Assembly: GCA_016286205.1 (NCBI GenBank)
Contig: JAEESF010000005.1
Coordinates: 101,794 to 165,793 of the forward strand
Length of the DNA: 64,000 bases
Source: Colicola sp016286205
GTDB taxonomy: Bacteria > Bacteroidota > Bacteroidia > Bacteroidales > Paludibacteraceae
Direction of reading: 5' to 3'
Numbering within the stretch: position 1 is the stretch's first letter; every line of letters starts with the position of its first letter. Made by a program: the position numbers and the translations under genes. The notes below the pieces were generated by a model. The model had not been told where the DNA came from. It did no database searches and saw only the letters and a program-made list of their open reading frames with translations. This document shows positions 1 through 8,541 of the stretch, piece after piece.

Positions 1-1
1 A

Positions 2-1396
2 GACTTCCTGCTGCAAACCGAAACAGCGAAGGAACTCTATCACAATCATGCGGCAAAAATGCCGATCATCGATTATCATTGTCACCTGATTCCGCAGATG
101 GTAGCGGAGAACAAACGCTTTGAGTCGATTGCACAGATTTGGCTGATGGGCGACCACTACAAATGGCGCGCTATGCGTTCCAACGGTGTGGACGAGCGTT
201 TCTGTACCGGTAAGGACACCACCGACTGGGAGAAATTCGAGAAATGGGCAGAGACCGTTCCTTATACTTTCCGCAACCCGCTATACCATTGGACCCATCT
301 GGAGCTCAAGACCGCTTTCGGCATTGAGGAGCGTTTGAATCCCGAGACCGCACGTGCGATATACGACAAGTGCAATGACCTGATAGCCAATGACCCGAAA
401 TTCTGTCCGCAAGGACTGATGAAGCATTATCATGTGGAACTCGTTTGTACGACCGATGATCCGGCTGATAGCCTGGAGTGGCACAAGATGCTGAAGGATG
501 ATCCGAAAGCTGAGGTGCGTATGTTGCCGACCTGGCGTCCTGATGCAGGAATGAATATCGAAGCCGCTACATGGAAAGCATATATCGAGAAACTGGCTAA
601 GGTGGCAGGCGTGGATATTAAGTCGTTTGCTGACCTGGTGGATGCTCTGCAGAAACGCCACGATTTCTTTGAGTCGATGGGTTGTCGTCTGAGCGACCAC
701 GGAATAGAGGAATTCTACGACGAACCGTACACTGTTAAAGAGATTAACGAGATTTTCAAGAAAGCTCTGGCAGGCAAGGCGCTGAGCGCATACGAGATTC
801 GTCAGTACAAACACGCTTATCTGCATGCTCAGGCTGAGATGGACTACGCGTCTGGTTGGACCCAACAGTACCACTATGGTGCTATTCGTAACAATAACTC
901 GAAGATGTTTGCCGCCCTGGGCGCAGACACCGGTTTCGACTCCATTGGTGAGTTTACGACCGCGAAAGCCATGAGCCATTTTCTCGATGAGATGAATAGC
1001 GAAGGCCATCTGGCAAAGACGATTCTCTACAACCTGAATCCGTGTGCCAATGAGGTAATCGCAACCATGTTGGGTAACTTCCAGGATGGCTCTGTGCCGG
1101 GTAAGATCCAGTTCGGTAGCGGATGGTGGTTCCTCGATCAGAAAGATGGTATGGAGAAGCAGATGATGGCTCTCTCGAATCTAGGTCTATTGTCGCGTCT
1201 CGTCGGCATGTTGACCGACAGCCGTTCGTTCCTCAGCTATCCGCGCCATGAGTATTTCCGCCGCACACTGTGTAACATTCTCGGCAACGATATCGAGAAT
1301 GGCATGATTCCGTACACCGGTTACGAGAAAGCTCGCGTACAGCAAATGGTAGAGGATATCTGCTACAATAATGCGAAAAACTATTTCAAATTTTAG
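2..1396 (+). CDS. uxaC: Uronate isomerase, 5' partial
   Basis: Glucuronate/galacturonate isomerase, which converts D-glucuronate to D-fructuronate and D-galacturonate to D-tagaturonate at the entry of hexuronate catabolism. The frame is open to the left edge: the codons before the first ATG (position 59) read DFLLQTETAKELYHNHAAK, the usual UxaC N-terminus, so the true start lies outside the window. The metal-site motif DYHCHL follows at once, and the amidohydrolase-like fold is carried on through GSGWWFLDQKDGM and the C-terminal SYPRHEYFRR. It is followed 26 nt later by kdgK, then eda and a hexuronate-type transporter in the same direction, which fixes the pathway. The spacer to kdgK is a run of degenerate TTTAACATTTAATATTTAA words. 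Function is confident from family resemblance and context. Confidence 0.96.
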   Translation, partial: DFLLQTETAKELYHNHAAKMPIIDYHCHLIPQMVAENKRFESIAQIWLMGDHYKWRAMRSNGVDERFCTGKDTTDWEKFEKWAETVPYTFRNPLYHWTHLELKTAFGIEERLNPETARAIYDKCNDLIANDPKFCPQGLMKHYHVELVCTTDDPADSLEWHKMLKDDPKAEVRMLPTWRPDAGMNIEAATWKAYIEKLAKVAGVDIKSFADLVDALQKRHDFFESMGCRLSDHGIEEFYDEPYTVKEINEIFKKALAGKALSAYEIRQYKHAYLHAQAEMDYASGWTQQYHYGAIRNNNSKMFAALGADTGFDSIGEFTTAKAMSHFLDEMNSEGHLAKTILYNLNPCANEVIATMLGNFQDGSVPGKIQFGSGWWFLDQKDGMEKQMMALSNLGLLSRLVGMLTDSRSFLSYPRHEYFRRTLCNILGNDIENGMIPYTGYEKARVQQMVEDICYNNAKNYFKF

Positions 1397-1422
1397 ATTT
1401 AACATTTAATATTTAAGATACA

Positions 1423-2448
1423 ATGGCTAAAATTATTACTTTAGGCGAGATTATGCTCCGCCTGAGTCCGGAAGGACAAGACCGTTTCATTCAATCGGAG
1501 CATTTCCGTATCATTCCCGGTGGCGGTGAGGCAAATGTGGCTATCTCGTGTGCCAATTATGGTCACGAGGCATATTTGGTAACCAAACTGCCGAAGCACG
1601 AGATTGGTCAGATAGCAGTGAACGCGCTGCGCCGCTATGGTGTGAAGGACGATTATATCGTTCGCGGTGGCGATCGCATTGGTTTGTATTACTGCGAGAC
1701 AGGCGCTTCCATGCGTCCGTCCAAGGTTATATACGACCGTGCTCACTCGGCTATCGCAGAGGCTGATCCAAAGGATTTTGATTTTGACAAAATCATGGAA
1801 GGTGCTGCTTGGTTCCACTGGTCGGGCATCACGCCTGCAATCTCGGACAAGGCTGCTGAGATCACCAAACTGGCTTGCGAAGCAGCCAAACGTCACGGTG
1901 TAACCGTAAGCGTGGATCTAAATTTCCGCAAGAAATTGTGGACGAGCGAGAAAGCTATCTCGATCATGCGCCCGCTGATGAAATACGTGGATGTTTGTAT
2001 AGGCAACGAGGAAGATGCAGAACTTTGCCTCGGCTTCAAGCCTGATGCAGATGTAGAAGGCGGCGAGACCAATGCTGAAGGTTACAAGGGCATCTTCGAG
2101 CAGATGATGAAGGAGTTCGGCTTTAAGTATGTTGTTTCTACGCTGCGTGAGTCGTTCAGCGCGACTTTCAACGGTTGGAAAGCAATGATATACAACGGCA
2201 AAGAGTTCTACCAGAGCAAACGCTACGAGATCAACCCGATTATCGACCGCGTAGGCGGTGGTGACAGCTTCTCCGGCGGTTTGATCCATGGTATGCTCAA
2301 ATATCCGGACAACCAAGGTGCAGCGCTTGAGTTCGCTGTAGCTGCTTCGGCTTTGAAGCATACTATCAACGGCGATTTCAACTTGGTAAGCGAGGACGAA
2401 GTCCTCAGCTTGGCAGGTGGTAATGCCAACGGACGAGTTCAGCGCTAA
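1423..2448 (+). CDS. kdgK: 2-keto-3-deoxygluconate kinase (PfkB family)
   Basis: Phosphorylates 2-keto-3-deoxygluconate to KDPG, the step before the aldolase encoded next. It is a 341-residue ribokinase/PfkB-family protein. The N-terminal substrate lid region includes GGGEANVAIS (about residues 33-42). The C-terminal signature DRVGGGDSFSGGL (about 275-287) carries the anion hole and catalytic Asp. The central NEEDAELCLG segment is also typical of sugar kinases. It lies between uxaC and eda on the same strand with short spacers, so an operon is likely. The 43-nt spacer to eda consists of tandem-like AAAGTCGAAAGTCAAAAGT words rather than a promoter. Confidence 0.94.
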   Translation: MAKIITLGEIMLRLSPEGQDRFIQSEHFRIIPGGGEANVAISCANYGHEAYLVTKLPKHEIGQIAVNALRRYGVKDDYIVRGGDRIGLYYCETGASMRPSKVIYDRAHSAIAEADPKDFDFDKIMEGAAWFHWSGITPAISDKAAEITKLACEAAKRHGVTVSVDLNFRKKLWTSEKAISIMRPLMKYVDVCIGNEEDAELCLGFKPDADVEGGETNAEGYKGIFEQMMKEFGFKYVVSTLRESFSATFNGWKAMIYNGKEFYQSKRYEINPIIDRVGGGDSFSGGLIHGMLKYPDNQGAALEFAVAASALKHTINGDFNLVSEDEVLSLAGGNANGRVQR

Positions 2449-2491
2449 TTACTCGAAAGTCGAAAGTCAAAAGTTGAAAGAAAGGAAATTT

Positions 2492-3160
2492 ATGGCAAAG
2501 TTTGATAAATTTCAGGTGATGGCGAAAATAGCCGCTGCACCGATGGTTCCTGTGTTCTACCACAAGGATGTGGAAGTTTGCAAGAACGTAATTAAGGCTT
2601 GCTACGCAGGCGGCGTACGCGCTTTTGAGTTCACCAACCGTGGCGATTTTGCACACGAGGTGTTCGGTGAACTGAGCAAGTGGGTAGCAGTAGAGTGCCC
2701 AGAATTGGCGCTCGGTATCGGTAGTGTCGTTGATGCTCCGACAGCTGCGCTATACTTGCAGTTGGGCGCTAACTTCGTAGTTGGTCCGTTGTTCAACAAA
2801 GATATCGCAGTGGTCTGCAATCGTCGTTGCGTGACCTATTGTCCGGGTTGCCTCACACCGAGTGAGATAGGTGCGGCTCAGGAAGTAGGCTGCGATTTCA
2901 CGAAAGTTTTCCCAGGCGATGTAGTTGGCCCGAACCTCGTGAAGGGTCTGATGGCTCCGATGCCATGGTCGAAAATCATGGTAACGGGTGGCGTGGCTCC
3001 GGAGAAAGAGAACCTGGAGAAATGGTTCGCTGCAGGCGTTTACTGCGTAGGTATGGGCTCGAAGCTCTTCCCAAGCGACAAAGTGAAAGCAGGCGACTGG
3101 AAATACGTGACCGACAAGTGCAAAGAGTGCTTCGATATTATTTCCGCGTGCAAAAAATAA
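2492..3160 (+). CDS. eda: KDPG / 4-hydroxy-2-oxoglutarate aldolase
   Basis: Cleaves 2-keto-3-deoxy-6-phosphogluconate to pyruvate and glyceraldehyde-3-phosphate, completing hexuronate breakdown. It is 222 residues, the normal length. The Schiff-base region reads CPGCLTPSEIGAAQEVGC and then DFTKVFPGDVVGP, with the expected catalytic Lys before the VFP motif. The phosphate-binding segment is VTGGVAPEKEN. The start chosen is the ATG at 2492, which is preceded by AAGAAAGGAAATTT. An in-frame ATG at 2417 lies inside kdgK and would add 25 residues that do not resemble the family. Third gene of the uxaC-kdgK-eda-transporter operon. Confidence 0.94.
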   Translation: MAKFDKFQVMAKIAAAPMVPVFYHKDVEVCKNVIKACYAGGVRAFEFTNRGDFAHEVFGELSKWVAVECPELALGIGSVVDAPTAALYLQLGANFVVGPLFNKDIAVVCNRRCVTYCPGCLTPSEIGAAQEVGCDFTKVFPGDVVGPNLVKGLMAPMPWSKIMVTGGVAPEKENLEKWFAAGVYCVGMGSKLFPSDKVKAGDWKYVTDKCKECFDIISACKK

Positions 3161-3218
3161 ACAGAGTAACGAATACTGAAATAATCGTGCCCATTGTGGG
3201 CTAAGAAATCTAATCATT

Positions 3219-4667
3219 ATGAGTGACATTAAGAAAGCCGTTATGACCAACTGGCGTTGGGTCATGTGCGCGATGTTGTTCTTCGCGACTACGGTCAATT
3301 ATATGGATCGTCAAGTTCTGTCCTTGACATTCAAAGAGTTTATTCAACCTGAGTTCCACTGGACTGATTCCGACTACGGAACCATCACCGGTGTTTTCTC
3401 CATTGCCTATGCTATATTCTGCCTCTTCGCCGGTAAATTCATCGACTGGATGGGCACGAAGAAAGGTTACCTGATTGCCATCATCGTATGGTCGATTGGT
3501 GCCGTAATGCACGCAGGCTGCGGTTGGGCAACCGAGCATATCGTAGGCGTAGCCGACAAGGCTGCACTGCTGAATGCTTCCGGGGCGATAGTCAGCAGTA
3601 TCTCGATGGTGAGTGTCTGGCTCTTCCTGATCTGCCGTCTGATTCTTGGTCTCGGTGAGGCGGGTAACTTCCCTGCAGCGATCAAGGTAACGGCAGAGTA
3701 TTTCCCGAAGAAAGACCGTGCGTTTGCTACAGCACTCTTCAATGCAGGTGCTTCGGTTGGCGCATTAGCAGCTCCTGCTACCATCCCTCTGCTGGCTAAG
3801 AGTCTGGGTTGGGAATGGGCGTTCATCATCATCGGTGCCCTGGGTTTCGTTTGGGCCGGCATCTGGATTTTTGTCTATGACAAACCTGCAGAGAGCAAGC
3901 ATGTGAATGAGGCCGAGTTGGCTTATGTGAATCAGGATGAAGACGACAGTCAAAAGTCACAAGCCGAGAGTAAAGAGGAAAAGCAGATGTCGTTTGTTGA
4001 AGCTTTCCGCCATCGTCAGACATGGTCGTTCGCCTTTGGTAAATTCATGACCGATGGCGTTTGGTGGTTCTTCTTGTTCTGGGCTCCCGCTTATTTCCAA
4101 GATCAGTTTGGCATCAAAGCTAGTGATCCGCAAGGTATAGCTTTGATTTTTACACTCTATGCGATCGTGACTGTGGTTTCGCTCTTTGGCGGTTATCTGC
4201 CTAAGGTATTTGTTGAGAAACGCGGAATGGAACCATACGCAGGCCGTATGTTGGCCATGTTGATTTTTGCTTTCTTCCCCATCTTTGCGCTGTTTGCTCA
4301 ACCTCTGGGCGGTGTTTACGGTCCGTGGGCAGTGGCAATCATCATCGGTATCGTAGGTGCAGCTCACCAAAGTTGGAGCGCCAATATCTTCTCTACCACA
4401 GGCGATATGTTCCCCAAATCGGCCGTAGCAACCATCACCGGTATCGGTGCCATGGCGGGTGGAGTAGGTTCGTTCCTGATTAACAAAGGTTCGGGTATGC
4501 TGTTCGACCATGCAGCCGAACTGGGCGAAGCTTTCCGTTTCATGGGCTTCAGCGGCAAGCCTGCAGGCTATATGATTATTTTCTGCGTTTGCGCAGTAGC
4601 TTACCTCATCGGTTGGAGCGTCATGAAACTATTGGTGCCTAAGTACAGTCCAGTAGTTGTGAAGTAA
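3219..4667 (+). CDS. MFS transporter, probable hexuronate importer (ExuT-like)
   Basis: Twelve-helix major facilitator of the anion:cation symporter family, inner membrane, probably importing glucuronate/galacturonate for the enzymes encoded before it. The N-terminal signature NYMDRQVLSLT and the following helix pairs resemble ExuT-type carriers. It is 482 residues, longer than E. coli ExuT, partly through a hydrophilic central loop around residues 225-262. That loop contains DEDDSQKSQAESKEEKQ, and its DNA (about 3946-3970) holds AGTCAAAAGTCACAAG words like those in the kdgK-eda spacer, which suggests word-repeat insertion in a tolerant loop. Substrate is inferred from the operon. Its stop codon directly abuts the stop of convergent aroC. 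Confidence 0.85.
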   Translation: MSDIKKAVMTNWRWVMCAMLFFATTVNYMDRQVLSLTFKEFIQPEFHWTDSDYGTITGVFSIAYAIFCLFAGKFIDWMGTKKGYLIAIIVWSIGAVMHAGCGWATEHIVGVADKAALLNASGAIVSSISMVSVWLFLICRLILGLGEAGNFPAAIKVTAEYFPKKDRAFATALFNAGASVGALAAPATIPLLAKSLGWEWAFIIIGALGFVWAGIWIFVYDKPAESKHVNEAELAYVNQDEDDSQKSQAESKEEKQMSFVEAFRHRQTWSFAFGKFMTDGVWWFFLFWAPAYFQDQFGIKASDPQGIALIFTLYAIVTVVSLFGGYLPKVFVEKRGMEPYAGRMLAMLIFAFFPIFALFAQPLGGVYGPWAVAIIIGIVGAAHQSWSANIFSTTGDMFPKSAVATITGIGAMAGGVGSFLINKGSGMLFDHAAELGEAFRFMGFSGKPAGYMIIFCVCAVAYLIGWSVMKLLVPKYSPVVVK

Positions 4668-5570
4668 TTAGAGCAGATTAGCCAGGCAGAGAGCAGTCAT
4701 GGCTTCAACAACGGGCACGGCGCGAGTGGCAACACAAGCGTCGTGTCTGCCTTTTACACCGGCTTTGGGCGTGCTGGGCGTGGGTTTGAAAACGCAGCGG
4801 AAACTGATGTCGGTTCCATCGCTGATACCGCCTGCAATGCCGCCTGAGATATGATTGATCTGGCTTCCAGGTTGCGTGACGCCACCAAACCCTGTACCAT
4901 ATTCAAATCCCTTGCAAGCGTTGATACTCATGACGGCGAACGCCAGTTCTGCCTGCAGTTTGTTGAATATCGGTTCGCCTGTTCCTGCGGGCAGACCGTG
5001 GATGGTGCAAGCTACGATGCCGCCAATCGAATCGCCCTCTTTTTGGTAGGCGGCGATAGTGTCGGCAAATTTGCTTGGGTCGGTCTCCGCACCCACTTGA
5101 ACCAATGCGGCTTCAATCTGAATGCCCTTGGCGCGCAACATCTGTTTGGCAATACATCCGGCCACTACTCGTCCGGCCGTTTCACGTGCGGAGGCTCTGC
5201 CTCCTCCGCGCCAATCGCGTACGCCGTATTTCTGTTCGTAGGTTTTGTCTGCGTGACCTACGCGGTAGTTCTGTTTCAGCCATTCGTAATCTTCCGGCCG
5301 TGCATTTTTGTTGCGAATCAGAAAAGCGACAGGCGTTCCTAGCGTGACGCCATCCATCACACCGCTGAGCCATTCGATTTCATCAGGTTCACTTTGGGCG
5401 CGCTGCGATGCGCCCACCATGCCTTTTCCTGCCCGTTTGGCCAGTTCTTCGCGAATCATTGCAAAATCAATGGCCAAGCCAGCCGGAACACCGTCCAGCA
5501 CACCACCAATAGCCATGCCGTGCGACTCGCCGAAACTAGTGAAACAGAAATTCTTGCCAAAACTATTCAT
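4668..5570 (-). CDS. aroC: Chorismate synthase, compact form
   Basis: Converts 5-enolpyruvylshikimate-3-phosphate to chorismate using reduced FMN. Signature residues are present: FGESHG near residues 8-13, the second His in VGHADKTYEQKYG, and RDWRGGGRASARETAGRV, GDSIGG and GRHDACVATRAVP. From the ATG at 5570 (MNSFGKNF, matching the family start) the protein is 300 residues, versus about 350-360 in most relatives. The missing residues fall in loops: the segment after the AALVQVG strand, the insertion before the SGG of NHISGG, the loop before GRHD, and the C-terminal tail. Two upstream in-frame ATGs (5576, 5597) are less likely because the promoter overlaps them. The gene runs convergent to the transporter with no gap between stop codons. 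Confidence 0.93.
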   Translation of the reverse strand: MNSFGKNFCFTSFGESHGMAIGGVLDGVPAGLAIDFAMIREELAKRAGKGMVGASQRAQSEPDEIEWLSGVMDGVTLGTPVAFLIRNKNARPEDYEWLKQNYRVGHADKTYEQKYGVRDWRGGGRASARETAGRVVAGCIAKQMLRAKGIQIEAALVQVGAETDPSKFADTIAAYQKEGDSIGGIVACTIHGLPAGTGEPIFNKLQAELAFAVMSINACKGFEYGTGFGGVTQPGSQINHISGGIAGGISDGTDISFRCVFKPTPSTPKAGVKGRHDACVATRAVPVVEAMTALCLANLL

Positions 5571-5594
5571 ACGCATTGGTTTCAAAATCTGCGG

Positions 5595-5625
5595 CAAAGT
5601 TACTACATTTTTTTTGAATGTACAA
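5595..5625 (-). promoter_or_regulatory. Promoter of aroC
   Basis: On the minus strand a -7 box TAACTTTG (complement at 5595-5602) sits 20 nt from TTG (complement at 5623-5625), the Bacteroidota housekeeping pattern. The box, spacer and flanks match the murC promoter (38489-38519) at all but one position. Confidence 0.8.
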
Positions 5626-5634
5626 ATAAAAAAT

Positions 5635-5755
5635 CAAAATCACGCGATAATATACAAAGTATATTATTGGTATAGGTAGGATACGATATTGTCTTGTGAT
5701 TGTCTCGATAAAGTCTCGTTAGTAAATAGAGTTATTACGTAGTAATAGTGGTTTC
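5635..5755. repeat. Intergenic palindrome-bearing repeat, copy 1
   Basis: Lies between the divergent aroC and PCMD-protein promoters. It contains the perfect palindrome ATAATATAC-AAA-GTATATTAT (5647-5667), then TGATTGTCTCGATA-type words, then a second small palindrome ATTAC-GTA-GTAAT. A diverged copy with the same order of parts lies at 27995-28120, again between divergent promoters. Function unknown. Confidence 0.7.
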
Positions 5756-5789
5756 AAAAATTGACGATGGAAAAAAAACGTCGAATTAT

Positions 5790-5820
5790 TTGCATATATG
5801 CAAATTTTTTATTACTTTTG
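5790..5820 (+). promoter_or_regulatory. Promoter of the PCMD-protein gene
   Basis: TTG at 5790-5792, a 20-nt spacer, and TACTTTTG at 5813-5820. The -33 region is embedded in the palindrome TTTGCATATATGCAAA, a possible operator. Confidence 0.78.
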
Positions 5821-5901
5821 CGGCGAATTTTATAAAATGGCATAGTTTGTGTGTCGACCAAGGTGTGCCGAAATAGAAAAATGAATAAAGCAAGTAAAGG
5901 T

Positions 5902-6981
5902 ATGAAAAAGAAAATATTGATTTTAAGCATGCTTTGCATGGGCTTAGTAGCCACGCAAGCACAACAGTTGCCCGACTCGCATTTTGAGAATTGGGGCGCT
6001 ACGTTTAAGAATGATCCGCAACTGGTGGACTGGCACGGAAGTAATGTGCATCAGGCCGGTTCGAAGTTTACGTTTATGTTTCGCAAGCAAGGCCGAACAG
6101 GTTTTTGCGCCTATGTGGCAGACCGCTCGATAGGTATTCCGAAACTTAATCTGGGTGCCACCGGACCGGGTTATATGTCGTTGGGTGTGCCTTGGCAATA
6201 CCTGAAAGGACTGAACCTGAACAGCGCAACGGCGGGAACGGAAGGTGGTATCGCCTGGAAATATCGTCCGGACACTATGGCCGTTTGGATCAAGCGTGTA
6301 GGCCCGAACACCGACAAGGAGGATTTTCATCTGCTCTTCTACTCCTGGTCTGGAACGGCTAAGAGTACGACCTACAAGAACAAGGTGGGCGGTTGCACTA
6401 CTACCGAGCGCATCAACGAGGAGAGCGATATTCGTCGCGGCACCGATGGTAATGAATGTGGCACCGATCAACCGGCTAAGCAGATAGCCGAGGGATGGTA
6501 TCGCGCACGGGCGAACTACAACGAGTGGACTCGCATCAAAGTGCCTATCTACTATATGAGCGATGGCACGCCGACGATGTGCAATGTAATCTTTTCGGCC
6601 GGTAATTATCCCGCTTTCCGCGCTAATGACGGCCTCTACGATGGCAATGCGCTCTACGTAGATGATGTCGAGCTGATCTATTCGTCGCGCATCGACAAAC
6701 TGCTGATTGGCGGCAAAGAATGGAAAGATTTCAACCCCAATACCGACAAGGTTCAGACCTATCGTCTGAGCGAAGGACAAACGGTTAAGATTGAGGCAAT
6801 GCGCGGTATCGGTTCGCTGACCAATATCAAAGGCAAACGGACGTATTTCCGTGGTCGTAAGCTGAACGAGAAAGAGATGACGATTCAGTCGGGTGAAATC
6901 AATGGTGCGCCATGGGTCATCACTGTCAAGGCAGAGGATGGCAGCAGTACGCACACCTACAAGATTAAAATCGAAGGATAA
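5902..6981 (+). CDS. Secreted PCMD-domain protein (putative carbohydrate metabolism domain)
   Basis: About 359 residues from MKKKILILSMLCMGLVATQA, a clear signal peptide. An ATG 21 nt upstream (5881) would lengthen the cytoplasmic tail. The mature protein begins QQLPDSHFENW, the usual opening of Bacteroidota PCMD proteins, and continues through a beta-rich domain with ALYVDDVELIYSS (about residue 255). That phrase normally closes the jelly-roll part. A C-terminal Ig-like portion ends in THTYKIKIEG. Such proteins are cell-surface or periplasmic and often near glycan loci; the exact ligand is unknown. It has its own promoter and is followed 14 nt later by a glycosyltransferase. Confidence 0.8.
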   Translation: MKKKILILSMLCMGLVATQAQQLPDSHFENWGATFKNDPQLVDWHGSNVHQAGSKFTFMFRKQGRTGFCAYVADRSIGIPKLNLGATGPGYMSLGVPWQYLKGLNLNSATAGTEGGIAWKYRPDTMAVWIKRVGPNTDKEDFHLLFYSWSGTAKSTTYKNKVGGCTTTERINEESDIRRGTDGNECGTDQPAKQIAEGWYRARANYNEWTRIKVPIYYMSDGTPTMCNVIFSAGNYPAFRANDGLYDGNALYVDDVELIYSSRIDKLLIGGKEWKDFNPNTDKVQTYRLSEGQTVKIEAMRGIGSLTNIKGKRTYFRGRKLNEKEMTIQSGEINGAPWVITVKAEDGSSTHTYKIKIEG

Positions 6982-6995
6982 AAGTTTAGAGAGAC

Positions 6996-8180
6996 GTGTT
7001 TGAGGAGTTAACGACAATTGATTGGGTGCTGCTGGGAGTGCTGTTTGCGCTCTTTGTCTTTCAGGTTTATTGGTATAGCCGCTATATGGCAGCGCCCGTT
7101 CGTAAGATGAGGAAGGCGCTGAAATCGCCTCAGGACAATCAGCCTTCCGATGCCAACTTACCCGGCGTATCGATTGTGTTGAGCGCACACAACGAGAGTT
7201 ACAATCTCTCTACCTATCTGCAGTCTCTGCTTACGCAGGATTATCCTACATACGAAGTGATTGTGGTGGACGATGGTTCGCAGGACAGCACACGCGATGT
7301 GATAGATTCGTACATGGTGCAGGATTCGCGTTTGCAGACCACTTTTGTGCCTTTCGGCGCGCGTGTACGTTCGACTAAGAAACTGGCGCTTACCTTGGCA
7401 GCCAAAGCTGCAAAATACGATTATCTGTTGCTGACCGATGCCGATTGTGTGCCAGAGTCGAATCAGTGGATTCGCAAGATGATGGCCGGTTTCCAGAAAC
7501 CGTCTATCGACATTGTACTGGGCTTCGGACCGTATTTCTTCCAACGCGGACTGATCAATCGCATCGTGCGCTACGACACGCTCTTTAATGGTCTGCATTA
7601 CTTGGGAGCAGCGCTCTGCGGTCATCCGTATATGGGGGTGGGACGTAACCTGGCTTACCGCAAGCAGTTCTTCTTTGAGAGTGGCGGTTTCACTCACCTG
7701 ATGGACAGCAAGGCCGGCGATGATGACCTCTTTGTCAATCATACGGCTACCAAGCAGAATACGGCTGTCGTGCTCGACCGCGCTGCATATACCTGGTCGC
7801 CCGCCAAGACTACGCTGCGCGATTGGTTGCAGCAGAAACGGCGTCACTTGTCCGTTTCGCCAGCCTACAGACAGAATACCAAACTGCGTTTGGCTATCGA
7901 GCCTATCACGCGCGGACTGTTCTACGCTATGACGATAGCGCTGATATACTGCGGATTACAATCGCCTATCACTTCGTGGCGCGCCATCCTGATGTTTGGT
8001 ATTACGGTGCTGTTTTTCCTAGCTCGTTGGTGCCTACAGACATCCATACTCAACGATTCGGCGCACCTAATGGGGCTGCATCGTTTCCGTATGAGCACGA
8101 CGTTCTGGTTCGATTTGATTCTGCCGCTGATAACGCTTTGGATGCTTATCGTTCCTCGTCGGAAAACTAACAAATGGTAA
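6996..8180 (+). CDS. Membrane GT2-family glycosyltransferase
   Basis: 394 residues. One N-terminal membrane helix (about 10-27) precedes a GT2 catalytic domain: nucleotide-sugar strand VSIVLSAHNES, VVDDGSQDST, the DxD-type LTDADC, acceptor motif GDDDLF, and QKRRH in place of the processive QxxRW. At least two C-terminal helices follow. It probably adds sugars to a lipid-linked or surface glycan; donor and acceptor cannot be read from sequence. The start is GTG at 6996; the next ATG (residue 31) would remove the first membrane helix. The C-terminal half of the chimeric ORF at 11392-13170 is a related enzyme lacking its first third. Confidence 0.85.
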   Translation: MFEELTTIDWVLLGVLFALFVFQVYWYSRYMAAPVRKMRKALKSPQDNQPSDANLPGVSIVLSAHNESYNLSTYLQSLLTQDYPTYEVIVVDDGSQDSTRDVIDSYMVQDSRLQTTFVPFGARVRSTKKLALTLAAKAAKYDYLLLTDADCVPESNQWIRKMMAGFQKPSIDIVLGFGPYFFQRGLINRIVRYDTLFNGLHYLGAALCGHPYMGVGRNLAYRKQFFFESGGFTHLMDSKAGDDDLFVNHTATKQNTAVVLDRAAYTWSPAKTTLRDWLQQKRRHLSVSPAYRQNTKLRLAIEPITRGLFYAMTIALIYCGLQSPITSWRAILMFGITVLFFLARWCLQTSILNDSAHLMGLHRFRMSTTFWFDLILPLITLWMLIVPRRKTNKW

Positions 8181-8202
8181 ATAACAAAAACACTATACAA
8201 TT

Positions 8203-8508
8203 ATGGCTGAACAACAAAAACTGAACATCAACATCACGCCGGACAAAGCAACCGGCTTGTTCGCAAACTTAGCGCTGATAGCGCATACACCCACCGAGTT
8301 CGTACTCGATTTTGCACAGATTATGCCGGGCATTCAACAGGCCAACGTAGTGGCACGTATCGTCGTGACACCCGATCAGGCAAAGAAATTGTTGGGTGCG
8401 CTGCAGAGCAATATTGCACAATATGAGAAGAAATTTGGCGAGATAGAACCCATCGGTCCAATCCCCGGTTCGACTATCCCGTTGACTTTCCCTAGTGGCG
8501 AAGCATAA
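8203..8508 (+). CDS. DUF3467 protein
   Basis: A 101-residue conserved protein matching DUF3467, a small Bacteroidota-rich family. It opens MAEQQKLNINITPDKA, with FVLDFAQIMPGIQQANVVARIVVTP and the KLLGALQSNIAQYEKKFGEI helix characteristic of the family. Role unknown; it has no signal or membrane segment. The gene sits 22 nt after the glycosyltransferase and 33 nt before the nucleoside phosphorylase, so co-transcription is plausible but says little about function. Confidence 0.85.
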   Translation: MAEQQKLNINITPDKATGLFANLALIAHTPTEFVLDFAQIMPGIQQANVVARIVVTPDQAKKLLGALQSNIAQYEKKFGEIEPIGPIPGSTIPLTFPSGEA

Positions 8509-8541
8509 AATATTATTAACCTTATAATCGTACATTATCTT

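Noticed and set aside
2417..2491. Longer eda start
   Set aside because: It lies inside kdgK and adds 25 non-homologous residues; ATG 2492 has a purine-rich ribosome-binding region.
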